A DNA stretch of 64,000 nucleotides, taken from NCBI RefSeq assembly GCF_001411555.2, contig NC_049905.1:2418001-2482000 (forward strand). The letters are read 5' to 3'. Of this stretch, positions 11,501 through 24,244 are shown in pieces. Made by a program: the position numbers and the translations under genes. The notes beneath the pieces were generated by a model. That model was not told where the DNA came from, did no database searches, and saw nothing but the letters and a program-made list of their open reading frames with translations. Source of the DNA: Juglans regia (Eukaryota > Streptophyta > Magnoliopsida > Fagales > Juglandaceae). Position 1 is the stretch's first letter. Every line of letters begins with the position of its first letter.

Positions 11501-14500
11501 CATATAAATAGAAGGGCAGCAAACTCTACCGGATATTGTCAAGAATTTCTATGAAATTTTCGGTCCCATCTTCAACTGGTGGCATTCCTGAAGCACGTTG
11601 TAGCCACCCTATATCATCTGCAGACCCATGGACAGTCCGTCGTGCCCGGTCAATAAGGCTGAAAGTATCATTATTGATTAACACAATCAGGATGCCTTGA
11701 CCAGCATTTGTAACAGGGATGCACAACAAAGAAAGAAAGGAACTAAATGCATTTTTTAATCCTAAAAAAGGCCTTCTGCTATCGTACTGCCATCACAACC
11801 AGAATAGGTGCCTATTCAACTAAAGCCAAGCTTCTTTTAGTTAAGCATTTGATCCCAGCTAACATTTCCTCTGTCCCAATTTGAATGTCTTGTCTTCCTT
11901 TTTAGGACTTCCGACATATGTTTATTTACATTTCCTAAACTACCCTCGCATTTTTCATAGAAAAATATTCCTATCAAAAGTCGTGCATTTCCCTATTTAG
12001 AGAGAAGAATTTTACTAACTTATTTAGTTTTATACTTTTCATTAATAGTCACATTACAAAAAACTTTCCCCGTTTGGATTCAGAGTTGATCTCAACTGAT
12101 ATTTATCTCATCTCATCTAATCATTATAACTTTTCCAAATTCTCACACAAAATATAATAAATAAATCAATTTTTTCAAATCCCAAAACAATAACAATATT
12201 AAAAAATAATATTCTAACAATATTATTCAACTTGCATGCCAACTCATCTCATCTCATCTCAACACACTATCCAAACATAACCTTAGCAACACATAAAAGG
12301 AAATCATGATTCAGGATCAACAAGAAATGCCCGAAGTTTGGATTCAATCAAAAAGACAATCACTAACTAATATATTTGGGAAAAGTGCTCATGCATATTA
12401 AACTTATCAAGATGAAGGATTAATTCTGTTAAGTTCATTATACGCTAAGACGGATCTGGTCAATATTTAAAATCATGTTCTATTTCCTTAATTAACTTAG
12501 TTTAAGATCTTCAGACTTGGTATCTAAAGAATCAATACCTTTTAAAAAGGGAAATTCCATTTTGTCCAGTACCATTTGATCTTACAAGTGCACTAGTATT
12601 GGGAGATGACTCTCCAGAAGAGGTTCTTGTTATTTCACCATGTACAGGAGCAGCAGTTCCACTTGAAGAGGGCTGATCATTGGTAGTAGCCACAGATCCC
12701 CCAGTTTGTCCAGAAGAAAGCGTTATTAATTCATGTGCATGTAGAATGGAGTTCCCAGAACCTCTAGGGGATGGTTCTACTGCAAAAATAACAGAAGCAT
12801 ACAATTGAAGAAAGCCAACGTCAATGCTTCAAAATAACTCAGTAAAAATTATAGAAGTTCAATCATGGCAACAGCTGGTGGTTAAAAAGAAAAACTTGCA
12901 ATTAGGTAACTAAAGGGCATGAGCAAAGCAAAAATATGATGCATTTTGAATTCTATGCAGAGACGAAAGTAAGGACATCTTTTAAAGGATTATCTGCACT
13001 AAATCGTTTGATGGAATGTTAAATTACTCAATCTTTAATTCCAACATTAACCGGGATAGAACATTGAAGGAAGATGACCATGAAAACAATACTAAGGCTA
13101 AAAAATAAACTAGATGAGGTCACATACATAGGCTTCCTTGGTGGGGAGAGGCTCAAAAATGAAAAAGAAAAGGAGATTTCAGAACATTACTTAGATATAG
13201 AAACATAAGCAAGTAATTCCGAAATCCTTTTTGCAATGTTTTTATAGAACTTTTATATAATCAGACTATGCATCAAACTGATTAGTTTAGTCATAAAAAT
13301 CCAACTACATATTCAAGTAGTTTGATTAGTTTGCATTAGCATGTTTTTATGTTCACATATTTACAGAAAAAGTCAAAAGAAGAAGAGTACAAAACAATGT
13401 ATTTACAGGCATTTCTGCCAGAAACAGAAAAACGAAATGAAAGAGATGATAAATGCACATATGTGGTAAGGAAACTTACCAGAAAAATCAGAGAAACAAC
13501 CAGTAAATAAAGAAGTTGTTTGTGCAATATAGGAGGCAGCCTCATTGAGCGATGGTACAGAGGTAAATAGCTGGGGAATGAGGCCACTATTCTTCAAATC
13601 ATCATTTGGCGCCTGAAGATGGAAGCTTACCCAGTCAAAATACATTCAATATAAAATATAAAATAATTCTTATTCAGTATATAAATCAACTAGGGAAAAT
13701 AAATTAGTTATAGCTACAATAAGAGAGTTTCTTTTATTTGCCAACAAATATGCAACAATAATGACAGCTGCAGTGAGAAACATAAATCATATAGGGTAAA
13801 CACAACATCTCGATGAAGATGCAGCAGACAAAGGACTAACAGCCTCCCCAATGATTACAACAGATATTGATGGGCGAGATGGCCAACCCAGGTAGGACTC
13901 CAAAATGAAACAGATGACAAAGGCGGTAAATTTCCAGTTAAAAAGTGTCATGCATTACAGTTAAAAAGTGAGACTTCAGAGCATTATAACTTGAAACTGA
14001 CCCATCAATAAACCACGCTCACAAAAACAATCACACCTCCTCCATTATTTGAAGAACTGTGGATTTTCTTTAAAAGTTGTATAATTCATCATTACCAAGT
14101 TCTAGCATTTCTATTTGGAAATTTTTCCCAAATTCTCGGTCAAAAGGGTCAAACTAGAAGATTGATTTCCTAATTCTCATAAAGGGCTTCAGAGTCGCCC
14201 ATCTCATTAAAACATCACACTATATTCTCTTAACATCCTGATTCACCCAGCTACAGCTTCAGCAGAAAGCAAAGCAATATTGACCAGTCAATCCATGAAG
14301 CACTAAGGGTGAAATACAAAACATCCATATCAATGAACTAACAACAATCAATCTAGTACATTGGAAAACAAGAAAATGTCGCATAACAAATTTTCTGCAT
14401 AATTCTGAAGACACGGAGACATTTACAAATTAGCACTAACACAGCCTACATCAAAGTTTGCCAGCGGAAAATCAAGTCCAAGAAATTAAAAATAAGGAAT

Positions 14501-14808
14501 TGGAGTCCTGTCTTTCAAAATCTCCAAATTAGGGCCCCTCCAACTCCATCAGATTCCAAATCCAAAGCGCAATTCAATACCACCAAACCCACAGCCGCAA
14601 TTACACTCAAATATTAATACAATTCATTAAAAAACCTTCTAGATACCAAATTAGCGAGAAAACTAAGTATGTACAGAATTCTTCAAATTAACGACGTCGA
14701 GAATATATTAAGAAGGCGATACTCACAACCAACGGTGCCCTCGGCTCTCCCCGTCCCTCGTTTCCCGCTTCCCTCATTGGAAACAATTTCTAACAAATCC
14801 ATAGCCAT
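8571..14808 (-). CDS. alpha/beta-hydrolase superfamily protein with GHSKGG motif (lipase/esterase-like), eight exons
   Basis: Exons (minus): 14808-14734 (end uncertain), 13612-13480, 12779-12539, 11658-11530, 11442-11393, 10542-10445, 10368-10081, 9044-8571; about 495 residues. From exon 2 onward every junction is GT/AG and keeps frame. Key motifs are HGLHKLPNSMVYLLVPGLF, SNHGPLYFVNTKT, and the nucleophile elbow LLLGHSKGG (Ser about residue 273). Candidate acid and base are Asp of KSDGLV (about 427) and His of LDHAWMVY (about 451), which would complete a Ser-Asp-His triad. No clear signal peptide is seen, so a soluble hydrolase acting on a lipid or ester is an inference; the substrate is unknown. 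A serine/threonine-rich exon 3 precedes the catalytic core. The exon 1/exon 2 junction is a problem: the strong GTGAGT donor near 14726 would break the frame, so I used a weaker GTTGGT donor or there is an unseen small exon. Confidence 0.82.
12066..12282. mobile_element. MITE copy 1 of the GAGTTGAGATGAG-type family (intronic)
   Basis: Lies in the intron between hydrolase exons 3 and 4. The left edge CGTTTGGATTCAGAG and the right edge CTATCCAAACATAACC are roughly inverted, with repeated CATCTCATCTC words inside. It shares its body with copies near 30.1, 31.2, 44.8 and 57.0 kb. Confidence 0.6.
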
Positions 14809-15819
14809 AGGAAGATTAATAGCAAGCAACCAAAAAATAAAAGAAAGCTTGGGGTAAAAGACAAAATTACTAATTAAAAATCAGCAATAATATACCCTTA
14901 ATTTCGGATAACTTACATGAAGTATTACCTGAAAAATTATTCCAATTATAAGGCAGCAGTTCTTGGGGAAAAAAACAGTTGAAATGAAAATCGTTTAATA
15001 AGGGTTTTGGAAGATTCGTTTCTCCAACAGAAAGAGAAATTTGAGGAGAGAGAGAAAGAGAGGGAATTCTTAACGGCAAAGCAAAAACAACTGAAAGGAA
15101 CTAGTAGACGACGTCGTATCGTACGACCCATGCGGTTCTTTGATGAGGGCGGAGACGCCGCACGCGGAAGCTGAGAAATTCAAAAAGCGAGCGAGCCTAG
15201 TGTCAGATTGTGGGCCTGGAGCCCAAGTTTCGGCTAAAACAATCGATTCACTCGAATTGTGGAAATCTCGGCCCTTGATTTTTGGGCTATTCTTTAAGAA
15301 AAATCCTATTCAGTATATTCACATCACAAATTATATATAATTTTTTTTTTCTTTTATTAAATATGTAGTGGATGATAAGTATAATAAATCAATTAATTTA
15401 TAAAAAATAAAACAAAAAAATTTAAAAATAAAAATAAATATGACGTGTAGTATATGAGGATGATGAGTAGCAAAACAAATTCTTTAATCCATCAATAACT
15501 CTTTTGGATCAAACTCCTAATCAAGAGATATAAATTTATGAGAAGAGTAGTGTTGTGAAGCAGATCTAATTTATCATATGAAATTACCAGTTTGTAAGTT
15601 TACTTTTATAAGATAACAAAAGCATTTCTCTAAATACATTACATGGACTCTACAACATTTAACATCATTTTCGGGTAATGTAGTTGCACATAAAGTATAA
15701 ACATTAATTTGTTCTTTTGCTTATCTAGGCAGAAGAGCTTTTAGGTTTTAATATTTATATCAATGGTGAAAAATGTCAAAATAACGACATCAACGTGACA
15801 AACATCAACTCGATTTGCT
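14809..15819. other. Hydrolase 5' flank and AT-rich spacer
   Basis: The segment 14870-15130 is pyrimidine-rich on the minus strand and probably carries the hydrolase 5' leader and promoter. From about 15330 onward it is AT-rich with no coding signal that I recognise. Confidence 0.35.
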
Positions 15820-16150
15820 GATCTTATCGAAATGAATCAGGCTCTTCGCCCCCATGGACGTGTACCTCGTATCATGCGAGTGGAAGATGATCCTGGCTGT
15901 CTTTCAGAAGCAGGGTTTGCAATCTGAGGTGTACATAGAAAGGTTTTCAATTGGAGGCATACCAAGCAGCCATAGAAGATTTAGTTGGGCATACCCATAA
16001 TGATGTGGGTTTCCCTTCAAGACTTTTATGAAACAGATATAGGTCTTCAAGAGATTATTAGACAAACAACAACAAGGTTTTCCAATTCATGTACCATACA
16101 TAAAAGGAGGAAAATTAATTACTTTAAAGGTAGTTCTTTTATGTTGATCA
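15820..16150 (+). pseudogene. Possible decayed coding fragment, unrecognised
   Basis: Short stretches read like protein in shifting frames: EMNQALRPHGRVPRIMRVED from about 15832, then VYIERFSIGGIPSSHRRFSW, then GFPIHVPYIKGG near 16077. Stops and frame changes separate them. Base composition is more balanced than in the spacer around it. I do not recognise the parent gene, and chance cannot be excluded. Confidence 0.25.
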
Positions 16151-16206
16151 AATGTACAGTATGTATTGTAGATCAATCCCACATTCTTGCTCTGATGTTT
16201 TGATGA

Positions 16207-19090
16207 TCAAGCATTCTGGGCTCGAGCCACAATCACAATCAAGAGGATCACAACAGAGAGAAGGAATGACGATCTAATTTTTTCCTCCATCTGCTCATTG
16301 TTATCTCTTGTGGGCTGAATCCTTCCAGGAAGTTGAAACAGCTCATCCACTAGTGACACAAGCTTCTCAATGAGCTCCATAACTATTGCTTTTGTGACAT
16401 CCAAAATCCACCTCTGCAAGGTTGTAGCCAAGTCTGGTTCTTCATTAACGCCCCGAGGCCTTTCATAATTACCTGCAGGGGAAAAACGCAGGCGAATTAG
16501 TTGTGGAAACTAGAAAGCAAGTGTTGGAATATTCACATATGAGTAATATGATGATTGAGAGGTAAGGGTCTAACTTCCGATAGTAGTGAGAGTAGTGATT
16601 GATTAATCTAAAATCGCTGGATTTTTACCTATTGTGGCACACTTTTGGATTAAAGTGGTATCCTGAAATTTGTATTGAGGATTTCCAAGGTGTTAACTCT
16701 CAAGTCTCACAACCCAAAAAAGAAAGGACTATCTGATCACATCTTGCCAAAATCAGGTCTTAAAACAATTTTCCATCATCTTTGTGCATGGTGACGATGT
16801 TTGATACTTCAGGGCAGTAGATACAGAATACAAATTCAGATTAACCTCCAATTTCTGTACTCTAAGAAGCACTTATTGCGAGTAACAATCTTATCCTTTC
16901 TTTTACAAATATTAGGGAATATCTTTTTGGCAATCATCAACTTCTCTGTTTCAATCACAAACGTAGTCCAAGAATGAGGGAAAAAAACGATTTCTTCAGT
17001 CTATCCTATTTTATAAAAGACACAATATCAAGCAACATAAACCACTGAGTCAACCAAAACAGGACGCAAAATATCACAATTAAAATCTAGGACCCAATGC
17101 TGTGAGTTTTGTTCAGGTCTAACGGGGTGCTCCTTCATATATTCTCATGATAACCTAAGGTTGAAAATTAATTTCAAACAACTCAAATTAATCGCAACAA
17201 GGGCACCACCATTTAGCTGTTTTGTATTGTCCAATGACAACAGCAATGTTTGTTCCCATAGTTCTATTGCACTTAAGATTTTGCATGTTGTTACGCTGCA
17301 CATCTACTCTAAAGTTGTATGCTTTACTGAAATAATTGATCGCACCACCAGCAATAGATAATACCCAAAAGTTTTTTAGCGGTTGAGATGCATCCAGAAA
17401 TTAGACAGAAGATAGAAACTTTTTTATTGAACAAGTCCCTTGGCCAAAAAAAAGAAAAGAAAAGAAACTATATTGAAAAAGTCTATCAACCAAACCAAAT
17501 ATGTGAAGAGCAGAGTGCAAACCTGTGTAGTGTGATTCTCGAAGTTTTTGAACCTCCTCATTCTTCATAATCGCATCCCATACAGATTTATCAGATGCTA
17601 TTGAAACCACTAGTCCCTACAACAAATTTAGATCCCTTGAAGAAACATAAATCAACAAAAACATGCCTGCTGTCCGTCCAGACAAAATAAAAATGCAAAC
17701 TGAATAGTATCACTTTGAAGTATTAGAAAATCACATCTCTTGATCAATAGATAGTTATCTAAATTCCACAGGAATAACATTTGTGGTGACGAAATAATAC
17801 TCCTTATAGTCAAAACAATGTGGGATATCAAGAGATAAAAGGAGAAAGATCCTAACAAGTTAGACCCCATGAAAAAATCAACATCATCACATGAACACAA
17901 ACAAGGTCTTGTTGTAGGACTTTCACAAGGTTCAATCACTTGCAAAGGACTTATCTTTGAGGCAATCATTTTCTGCTTACTCCCTCCCTTGCTTATGTAT
18001 CAATCATGTTAGTATTGCTTTTGGTAAGAAATATATCAATATCAGAGATTATCCAAAGGAGGATTGAACCTTCCCAAGTCTAAAGAATGCCACTGTAATG
18101 CCAAAACCAAGAAGGTACCTTGACAGAAGGATCTATTTGCAGCAAGCGAAAAGCATTAGCAACTCTTCTGTATCCATGAGACAGCAATAGTCTCGCATCA
18201 AAACAATCCAGCTTCTTCTGAAGCCATTTCAACTGGGACCCAGATGAGGAATTCCCAAGCATAATACTGGTTGCAATAGCAATATGATTAGAAAATTTAC
18301 ACTCTAAACGAGATAATAATCAATCTTCGATTCAAAATGGTTTGAAATTTTTTTATGATGAATGAAAACCAATTGTCCATACAAACACCTCGAAATTGAT
18401 TAACAACTTGCCTCCAAGACGAGTTAAACTTGAGAAACAGAAGTTTGTGCTAGAACGCAGATGATCTCATCGACTACTGCAGTCATTCACAGTAACACCA
18501 AGGATGCCAATATTTCCATCACAAAATTCAACATGCATCATATGTTTTATGGAGTTTTGACAAGGACTTTAAAATAATCTTCAAACTGAATTTCCAAGAG
18601 CAGAAAAAAGAGACCCTTTTTTGTGAAAAAAAAAAAAAAGCAGCAGCAGAAAATAGAGATGGGATAAGAAAATAGTTGGATTTTCTTGAAACTGTGGTTA
18701 GATGCAAGCTTTTCAATCTTAACCAAGAAAATCTGAAAAGCACAAACGTACGTAATCACAAAAGAAGCAGAAATGTAACACTGTTACTCACTTTCGAAGA
18801 GCATCAACGGCATTTTCAACCTCCGATTGCGATGGAACATGTGCAAAAACACGATTACAGAGAGACCCAATCGCTTCTTTTTCTTCTCTCCCATCTACGG
18901 TCTGTATCCGCCCAGAATTCCCACCATGGCAGGAGCAGCTGGGAGCAGAACAAGATGTTCTAAGCGACCCAGTATAAGTGGCTGAAACTGGAAGGTTTAA
19001 ATTGGAGGAAGGAGGAAGAGGAGGAACGTTAGAGGAAGAAGTTTTGAACTGAATGGTGGGAAGGTCGATATGCATGGCTTCTCCTCCCAT
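16207..19090 (-). CDS. Unrecognised plant protein with C-terminal membrane anchor, four exons, 268 residues
   Basis: Exons (minus): 19090-18792, 18266-18119, 17616-17523, 16472-16207; all GT/AG and frame-consistent. The N-terminus (MGGEAMHIDLPTIQFKTSSS) is Ser/Pro-rich with a Cys cluster (CSAPSCSCHGG). The middle carries DGREEKEAIGSLCNRVFAHV, ALRNIMLGNSSSGSQLKWLQ and DCFDARLLLSHGYRRVANAF. The fourth exon reads LQRWILDVTKAIVMELIEKL and ends in a hydrophobic segment (SFLLSVVILLIVIVARA, about residues 248-264) with only three residues after it. That arrangement suggests a tail-anchored protein, facing the cytosol with its tip in an ER, plastid or other membrane. I do not recognise the family and assign no function. 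The start is the first ATG; a second in-frame ATG five codons later is an alternative. Confidence 0.8.
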
Positions 19091-19671
19091 CTCTTTCCCA
19101 CCCTACTGACTACAACATCTCTTCGCTTCCCAAGTTATATCCTAGATTCTATCCAAAAAAAAAAAAGTTATGTCGTAGATTTTTATTTAATTATAAATTT
19201 ATGAAAATCTAAAAAAGAAGAAGCAACAGAAATCGACTAAAAAATTATTAGAAGTCGAGGCATGAGGTCGAATTACCTCGACCACCTCATTAAAATATGG
19301 GAATCATGGGATTGTTCGTGCTTGGTAATTACGCTGAAGATGATTTTTTTTTTTTTTCTCATCCAAATTCGATAATTAAAATTTATAAATTATTTAATTT
19401 GTTTCTTATTTTCAAGCAAGAAAAAGTTCATCCCCGCAATTTTACACATCCTTTCGGTATAATTAATATTGAGAAATGCTGGCTTAAACAAAAAACTTGG
19501 AAAAAACTCGAGAGAAATGCTTCGTTTACGCAACTAAAAATAAATTTATAATGTAATTTAATTTAATTTGACTCATTAGATTATAAAGATTATTTTACTA
19601 TAAAATAGAATATATGAATCACATCAAATCAGTTCGTAAGATTTTTTTGTGAATCTAGTTTAAAACTTTTT
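19091..19671. other. Spacer between divergently transcribed genes, left part
   Basis: The minus-strand membrane protein gene and the plus-strand PLAC8 gene are divergent, so promoters of both should lie between 19091 and 20569. The part next to 19091 probably holds the leader of the former. An 84-codon plus-strand frame at 19297-19551 is AT-rich, has no known motif, and is probably chance. Confidence 0.35.
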
Positions 19672-20063
19672 GGGTCACGCTACAGTCCCGCGGGGGGCTC
19701 TGATGAGGTGTAGTATTATTTTACATGTATTTTTTTAAATTATTTTTTATATAAAATTTTTAATATTTTTAAATATTTAAAAAAAATAAAATAAATTTAG
19801 AATATTATTAAAAAATATTTTCTTAATCAGAAAGTAAAAAAACAATTATTAAAAAATATTTTTTTAATCACGAAATAAAATAAAAATCATAAAATATTTT
19901 TTATGATTTTTTATTTTACTTCGTGATTAAGAAAATATTTTTTAATAATATTTTTTAATTTTTTAAAATATTTAAAATTATTAATAAAATTTATATAAAA
20001 AAAACATAAAAAAAATACATAGAAATACACTTGCTAGACCCAGCGGGATATCTAGTATTTTCC
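19672..20063. mobile_element. Mutator-like MITE (9-bp TSD), copy 1
   Basis: Flanked on both sides by AAACTTTTT (19663-19671 and 20064-20072), a 9-bp duplication typical of Mutator-like elements. The ends are inverted and GC-rich: GGGTCACGCTACAGTCCCGC on the left, and AGCGGGATATC near the right end. The interior is a long imperfect palindrome of AT-rich words around CTTAATCACGAAATAAAAT. The same ends and interior words recur in the copy at 56303-56824. Confidence 0.8.
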
Positions 20064-20569
20064 AAACTTTTTTTTCATCTAACTTATTACATTAATACAC
20101 GTCAATTTATAAATTTATTTTTATAAAATAATAATATTAGATATAAATTTTAAATAGATAAATTTTAAATAAATTGTTTATAAAATAAGCAAATCTTATT
20201 AAGATAATAATATTATTTTATACACCTTTTTAAAATATGATCTATTTTTTTATAAAATATTTGCGCATAATTTATCTATATGACATTTTTACAAATTATT
20301 TCTCTTATAAAATTAGACTATAAAACATTCTCCAACTTCCTTTATAAACTACGAAAACTGTTTCAACTTATCAAAACTGTATCTGTAAATGACAATGGCG
20401 AGAAGAATAATCTAAAAATAAAAACTCCGGATTTCGACTGTGAATTAAAGGATAGTTTGAAGCATTGAAGTCTCCATTTCCCTCTTCCATTCGCATTATC
20501 CGTTTCTCTAATTTCACATTCCTCCCTCTGATCTCTTTGTTTTTGTTGACTTTTCTCCGGGGAGATAAG

Positions 20570-23417
20570 ATGGCTGATGGGACCACGCACTTGCAGTCGC
20601 GGTACGTGAAGTTGAAGAAGGATCAAGCACCATTGGAGGAGATCACCCCTGGAGAGCTTAACCAACCCATTCAAGTCCCTCAGGTCCTCCAATTTTTCAA
20701 ATCTCAATTCTCTTTTTAGAAATCGTTATATCTTTTTATTTTTTCGTATATATATATGTATTCTACTGAATTCTGTTGATCGACGGCACGATGTTTTGCT
20801 TGGATTTTGATTCTCTGTTTGTGATTGTTGGTTTTTTTGGCGTTGTAACGGAATTTTCTCTTTCTCTGTTTGGTTGTCTAGAAAAATGGAAAGGAGTGTT
20901 ATTTGGGAAACGGTCAAAAGCAATATGTTATTTGTATGGTCAAGCTTTATTATTTCTCGCTCCATTTTGATGTTTTTCTTGCCAGCCGAATATAAGGCAT
21001 TCGACCATGGAGCGTTGATTCTTCGTCGTGAGAATATTATATTTGTAGTGATTTGATTTGTACATCCGTAGTTTCCAGTTTCTGTATTTTTTTACTTATA
21101 AAAGAAGTTTTTGTACTTTTGTATGTGGGCATTTTATCTCTCTCTACCTATAAAAAAATTTAGCGTCAATTTTGCAACTTGCCTACAATTGCTAGATATT
21201 ATTCTTTTGCACAAACGCCATGCGGAGAGAGAGATGTTTGCTAGAACATTGTATTAACTTTGAATACTCCACAACAATAAACAAAAGCTACAGCTTTGCC
21301 TTAAACCCCTAGTCCCCTGCGCCTCGTCTCCCAACGCAAAAGGTTAACATTCCAAAGCAGAGAATGCATGGTGTTATCGCTTACAATTTGATTTTTATTG
21401 ATGGATTATTTTTAGTTGCTGATTTCATCTCCTATTTCTCAGTTAGTTGTTCATAGATGTAATGAATGTGGTCAACCACTGCCTGAAAGCTACCAGCCAC
21501 CTGCTGATGAAGATTGGACAACTGGGATTTGTGGCTGTGCTGAAGATACTGAAAGTTGTAAGAGCCTCATTGCTGTACTGTTATCGAGCTGGCATTCAAA
21601 TCTTGACTTATAAGCCCTTTCATTTTATTTTTTCAATCTAATGGAATTCATAATCGATGTTTATGGTAATTCTAGAAGTCGTGCTTGTTGATTGTTAATA
21701 TTAGATTGGATACATCATTCGTATTGGCAGGCAGTGGCATTTTGGAGATATTAATTTTTCCACTAAATTTTTTTAGATCATAGATTGCTTAGATTTCCGA
21801 GCATGCAGTAAAAGGGCTAGAAATGGGAGGAGCGTAACTTCCTCGTGTTTTTTTCATGAATGTTGCTCATTCTAAAATCATTGCGGTTGTTTTGCAGGCT
21901 GGACTGGACTTTTCTGCCCATGTGTGTTGTTTGGGCGTAATGTTGAAAATTTGCAAGATATTCCATGGACCAATGCATGTGTTTGTCATGGCATGTGTGT
22001 CGAAGGTGGACTTGCACTTGCAGCAGCAACAGCTCTGTTCCACGGTATTGATCCTAAGACATCATTTCTCATTGCTGAGGGTCTGTTATTTAGTTGGTGG
22101 ATGTGTGGCATCTACACTGGTTTATTTCGACAATCATTGCAGAAGAAATATCATCTCAAGGTAATTTCAATATTCTCTCCATAGTATCTTGAATTTTATC
22201 ACTTGCAAAAACCTAAAGCCAGATCAGTCAGAGTTAAACTTGGAAATCATCTTCATATAATTAGATACTCATGTCTAGTCCACTTATACTTTCAGTTTTT
22301 CCACTTGTTACAGTTGGCAAGATTTCTTTTCCTCATAATTAATGAGATTCAATTTATTATGTGGAAATGGATAACTTTTGTTAGATCTAGCTTTCCGAAT
22401 ATAACAAATATAGTTGTTACATATATGAAAGTTTTTCCTCTATGTTGTATGAATTTATGGGAGATTTTTTTGTTTCACCAGTTTTGATTTAGACTTTTTT
22501 CTTTGAATAACTGCTGGGAGAAGTCTGCTTTTTTGTGACTTCTTTTCAAGGGGAGGGTACTTCTGAGTTTTTAACAGAAAAGGCTGGTTTGAGGATTTTT
22601 GCTTCTGCATTTGGATTTTGGATATTGTTTCTTTACAATCAGTAACCTCAATTTAGTTGTGGGATCTCTTGAAACTAAAATCTTTTCTTGTTGTTTTATG
22701 TTTGCATTCGTTTTTTCAATCTGATGATGGTTCTGGTGTGGGAACATGGATGCGGTTTGTTGGAAAAGTGCAAAGCAGCTGGTTTGTTGTTGAATTACTT
22801 TTTCGTGTGGTTCACACTTGTTAACAAGGAATTATTGGCACATGAACTAGTTTATATATTCACCAATTTCAAGCCAGAGGGGAGATGCGAAGAGATGAGC
22901 TATCCAGGCCTCTTTAGATACATGTAGACATGCAAACAAACCTGTAGCTATATACCCTGATGTGCTGAGTGTGATCATTTGATGAGAAGAGTAACTTGGT
23001 CTTGGCCATGTACAGCTTTAGACAACTGATCATGACTTTTTGAGTTTCTGATTTTATTGCTGAACATCCTGAAGTTTCATTTGGGACAGAAAAGCAAGTG
23101 GGACTTTCCATTTTCACATGCCATCACCTGTATTTCATAGATGTGCTCATGGATGCGTGCTGACTGGTTATGTTGCTTCTCTTTTTTGGCAGAACTCGCC
23201 ATGCGACCCCTGCCTGGTGCACTGCTGCTTCCACTGGTGTGCCATTTGTCAGGAGCACAGGGAGATGAAAAACCATTTATCTGATAATGCCGCAGTTAAC
23301 ATGACTGTTGTTAGCCCTCCACCGGTTCAAGAGATGGACACTCGCGAGAACAAGGAGTCCGAACCATCTGCGCCCAAAAATGGCGAGCAAAGCAATTTGG
23401 AAATTCAGCCTTTGTAG
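20570..23417 (+). CDS. CNR6: PLAC8-family cysteine-rich membrane protein, cell number regulator 6 type
   Basis: Exons 20570-20683, 21443-21557, 21898-22160 and 23193-23417 join in frame to 238 residues. The N-terminus SRYVKLKKDQAPLEEITPGE leads to GELNQPIQVPQLVVHRCNEC. The PLAC8 core follows: WTTGICGCAEDTESCWTG, LFCPCVLFGRN (about 81-91), the hydrophobic stretches GGLALAAATALFHG and SFLIAEGLLFSWWMCGIY, then SPCDPCLVHCCFHWCAICQE (about 166-185). The order and spacing match plant CNR6 proteins. PLAC8 proteins are small membrane proteins linked to organ size and cell number (maize CNR1, tomato fw2.2) and to transport of cadmium or other divalent ions. Which role applies here is not visible. The start is the first ATG of the conserved block. 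Exon 4 ends with an acidic hydrophilic tail. Confidence 0.92.
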
Positions 23418-24244
23418 AATTTTCAAATTTCCTATTATACAGGACTCAAAAAATTTTCTTCCTTCATTTCTGTTACTTTTTTTTTTTTTTTTTAAATGTT
23501 TGAATATAACACATCAACAATACTGGCTTCCCATCGTAGCATCAATGTAACAATACATACATGTTTAGTTAACGGGGGAGCACCTTGGTTAAAATGGAAC
23601 AAATAGATGAAAAGCAATAATATCCGTGCTGTGCTTGCCACAGGCACCATAAATTGTTTGGCCAACAATTATATACAATGTAACATTTTAGTTTGGAAGT
23701 ACATCATTTAACGAGAATGTTAGATTTTGTCATTTCCGATCATAGTTATTGATGTGACACATTTTTACGTGATTTTCTATCAAAATTATTCTCAGTTAAC
23801 GATTTCTGATAGCATTTGATGTTTAAATTCGGATAGCTTTTAGTTGATTTTGCTATACATCAGTTATCATTCATCTCCACACTCCAAACCCGACAGTTTT
23901 TTTCTTTTATTTTTTGATAGGGTGTGGAGTGCGAGACCCCTGATAACAAAACTAAAAAATAGGAGTCTTTAGGGGTAGAAACATGCTTTGATCAGTGTCT
24001 CCTGCAAGCATTAACATTCATTGTAGTCGATGTCTACTTATCCATGCAAAGTCTGTGACCCATTTATTTTTCATTTTTCAATTTTCAAATTTTCATCCAA
24101 AGTTGGCAACAGGCTACAAAATGGTGGGAGTGTTCTTCCGTTTGTATTGATAATTTCCTACAACTCGGACAGTTTTCTTCAAATGCCTTCGTAATGAGCT
24201 TTTGTAAACATACGACCAGGAACTCGTTCCTACAAATGCTTGAA
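23418..24244. other. Convergent intergenic region
   Basis: The PLAC8 gene ends at 23417 and the hydrolase-like gene ends at 24245 on the other strand. The interval should hold both 3' UTRs. A T-run at 23478-23494 is present. No other gene or element is recognised. Confidence 0.4.

Noticed and set aside
23478..23494. T-run after the PLAC8 gene as a terminator
   Set aside because: Pol II genes in plants do not end at simple T-runs; it is only a homopolymer in the 3' region.
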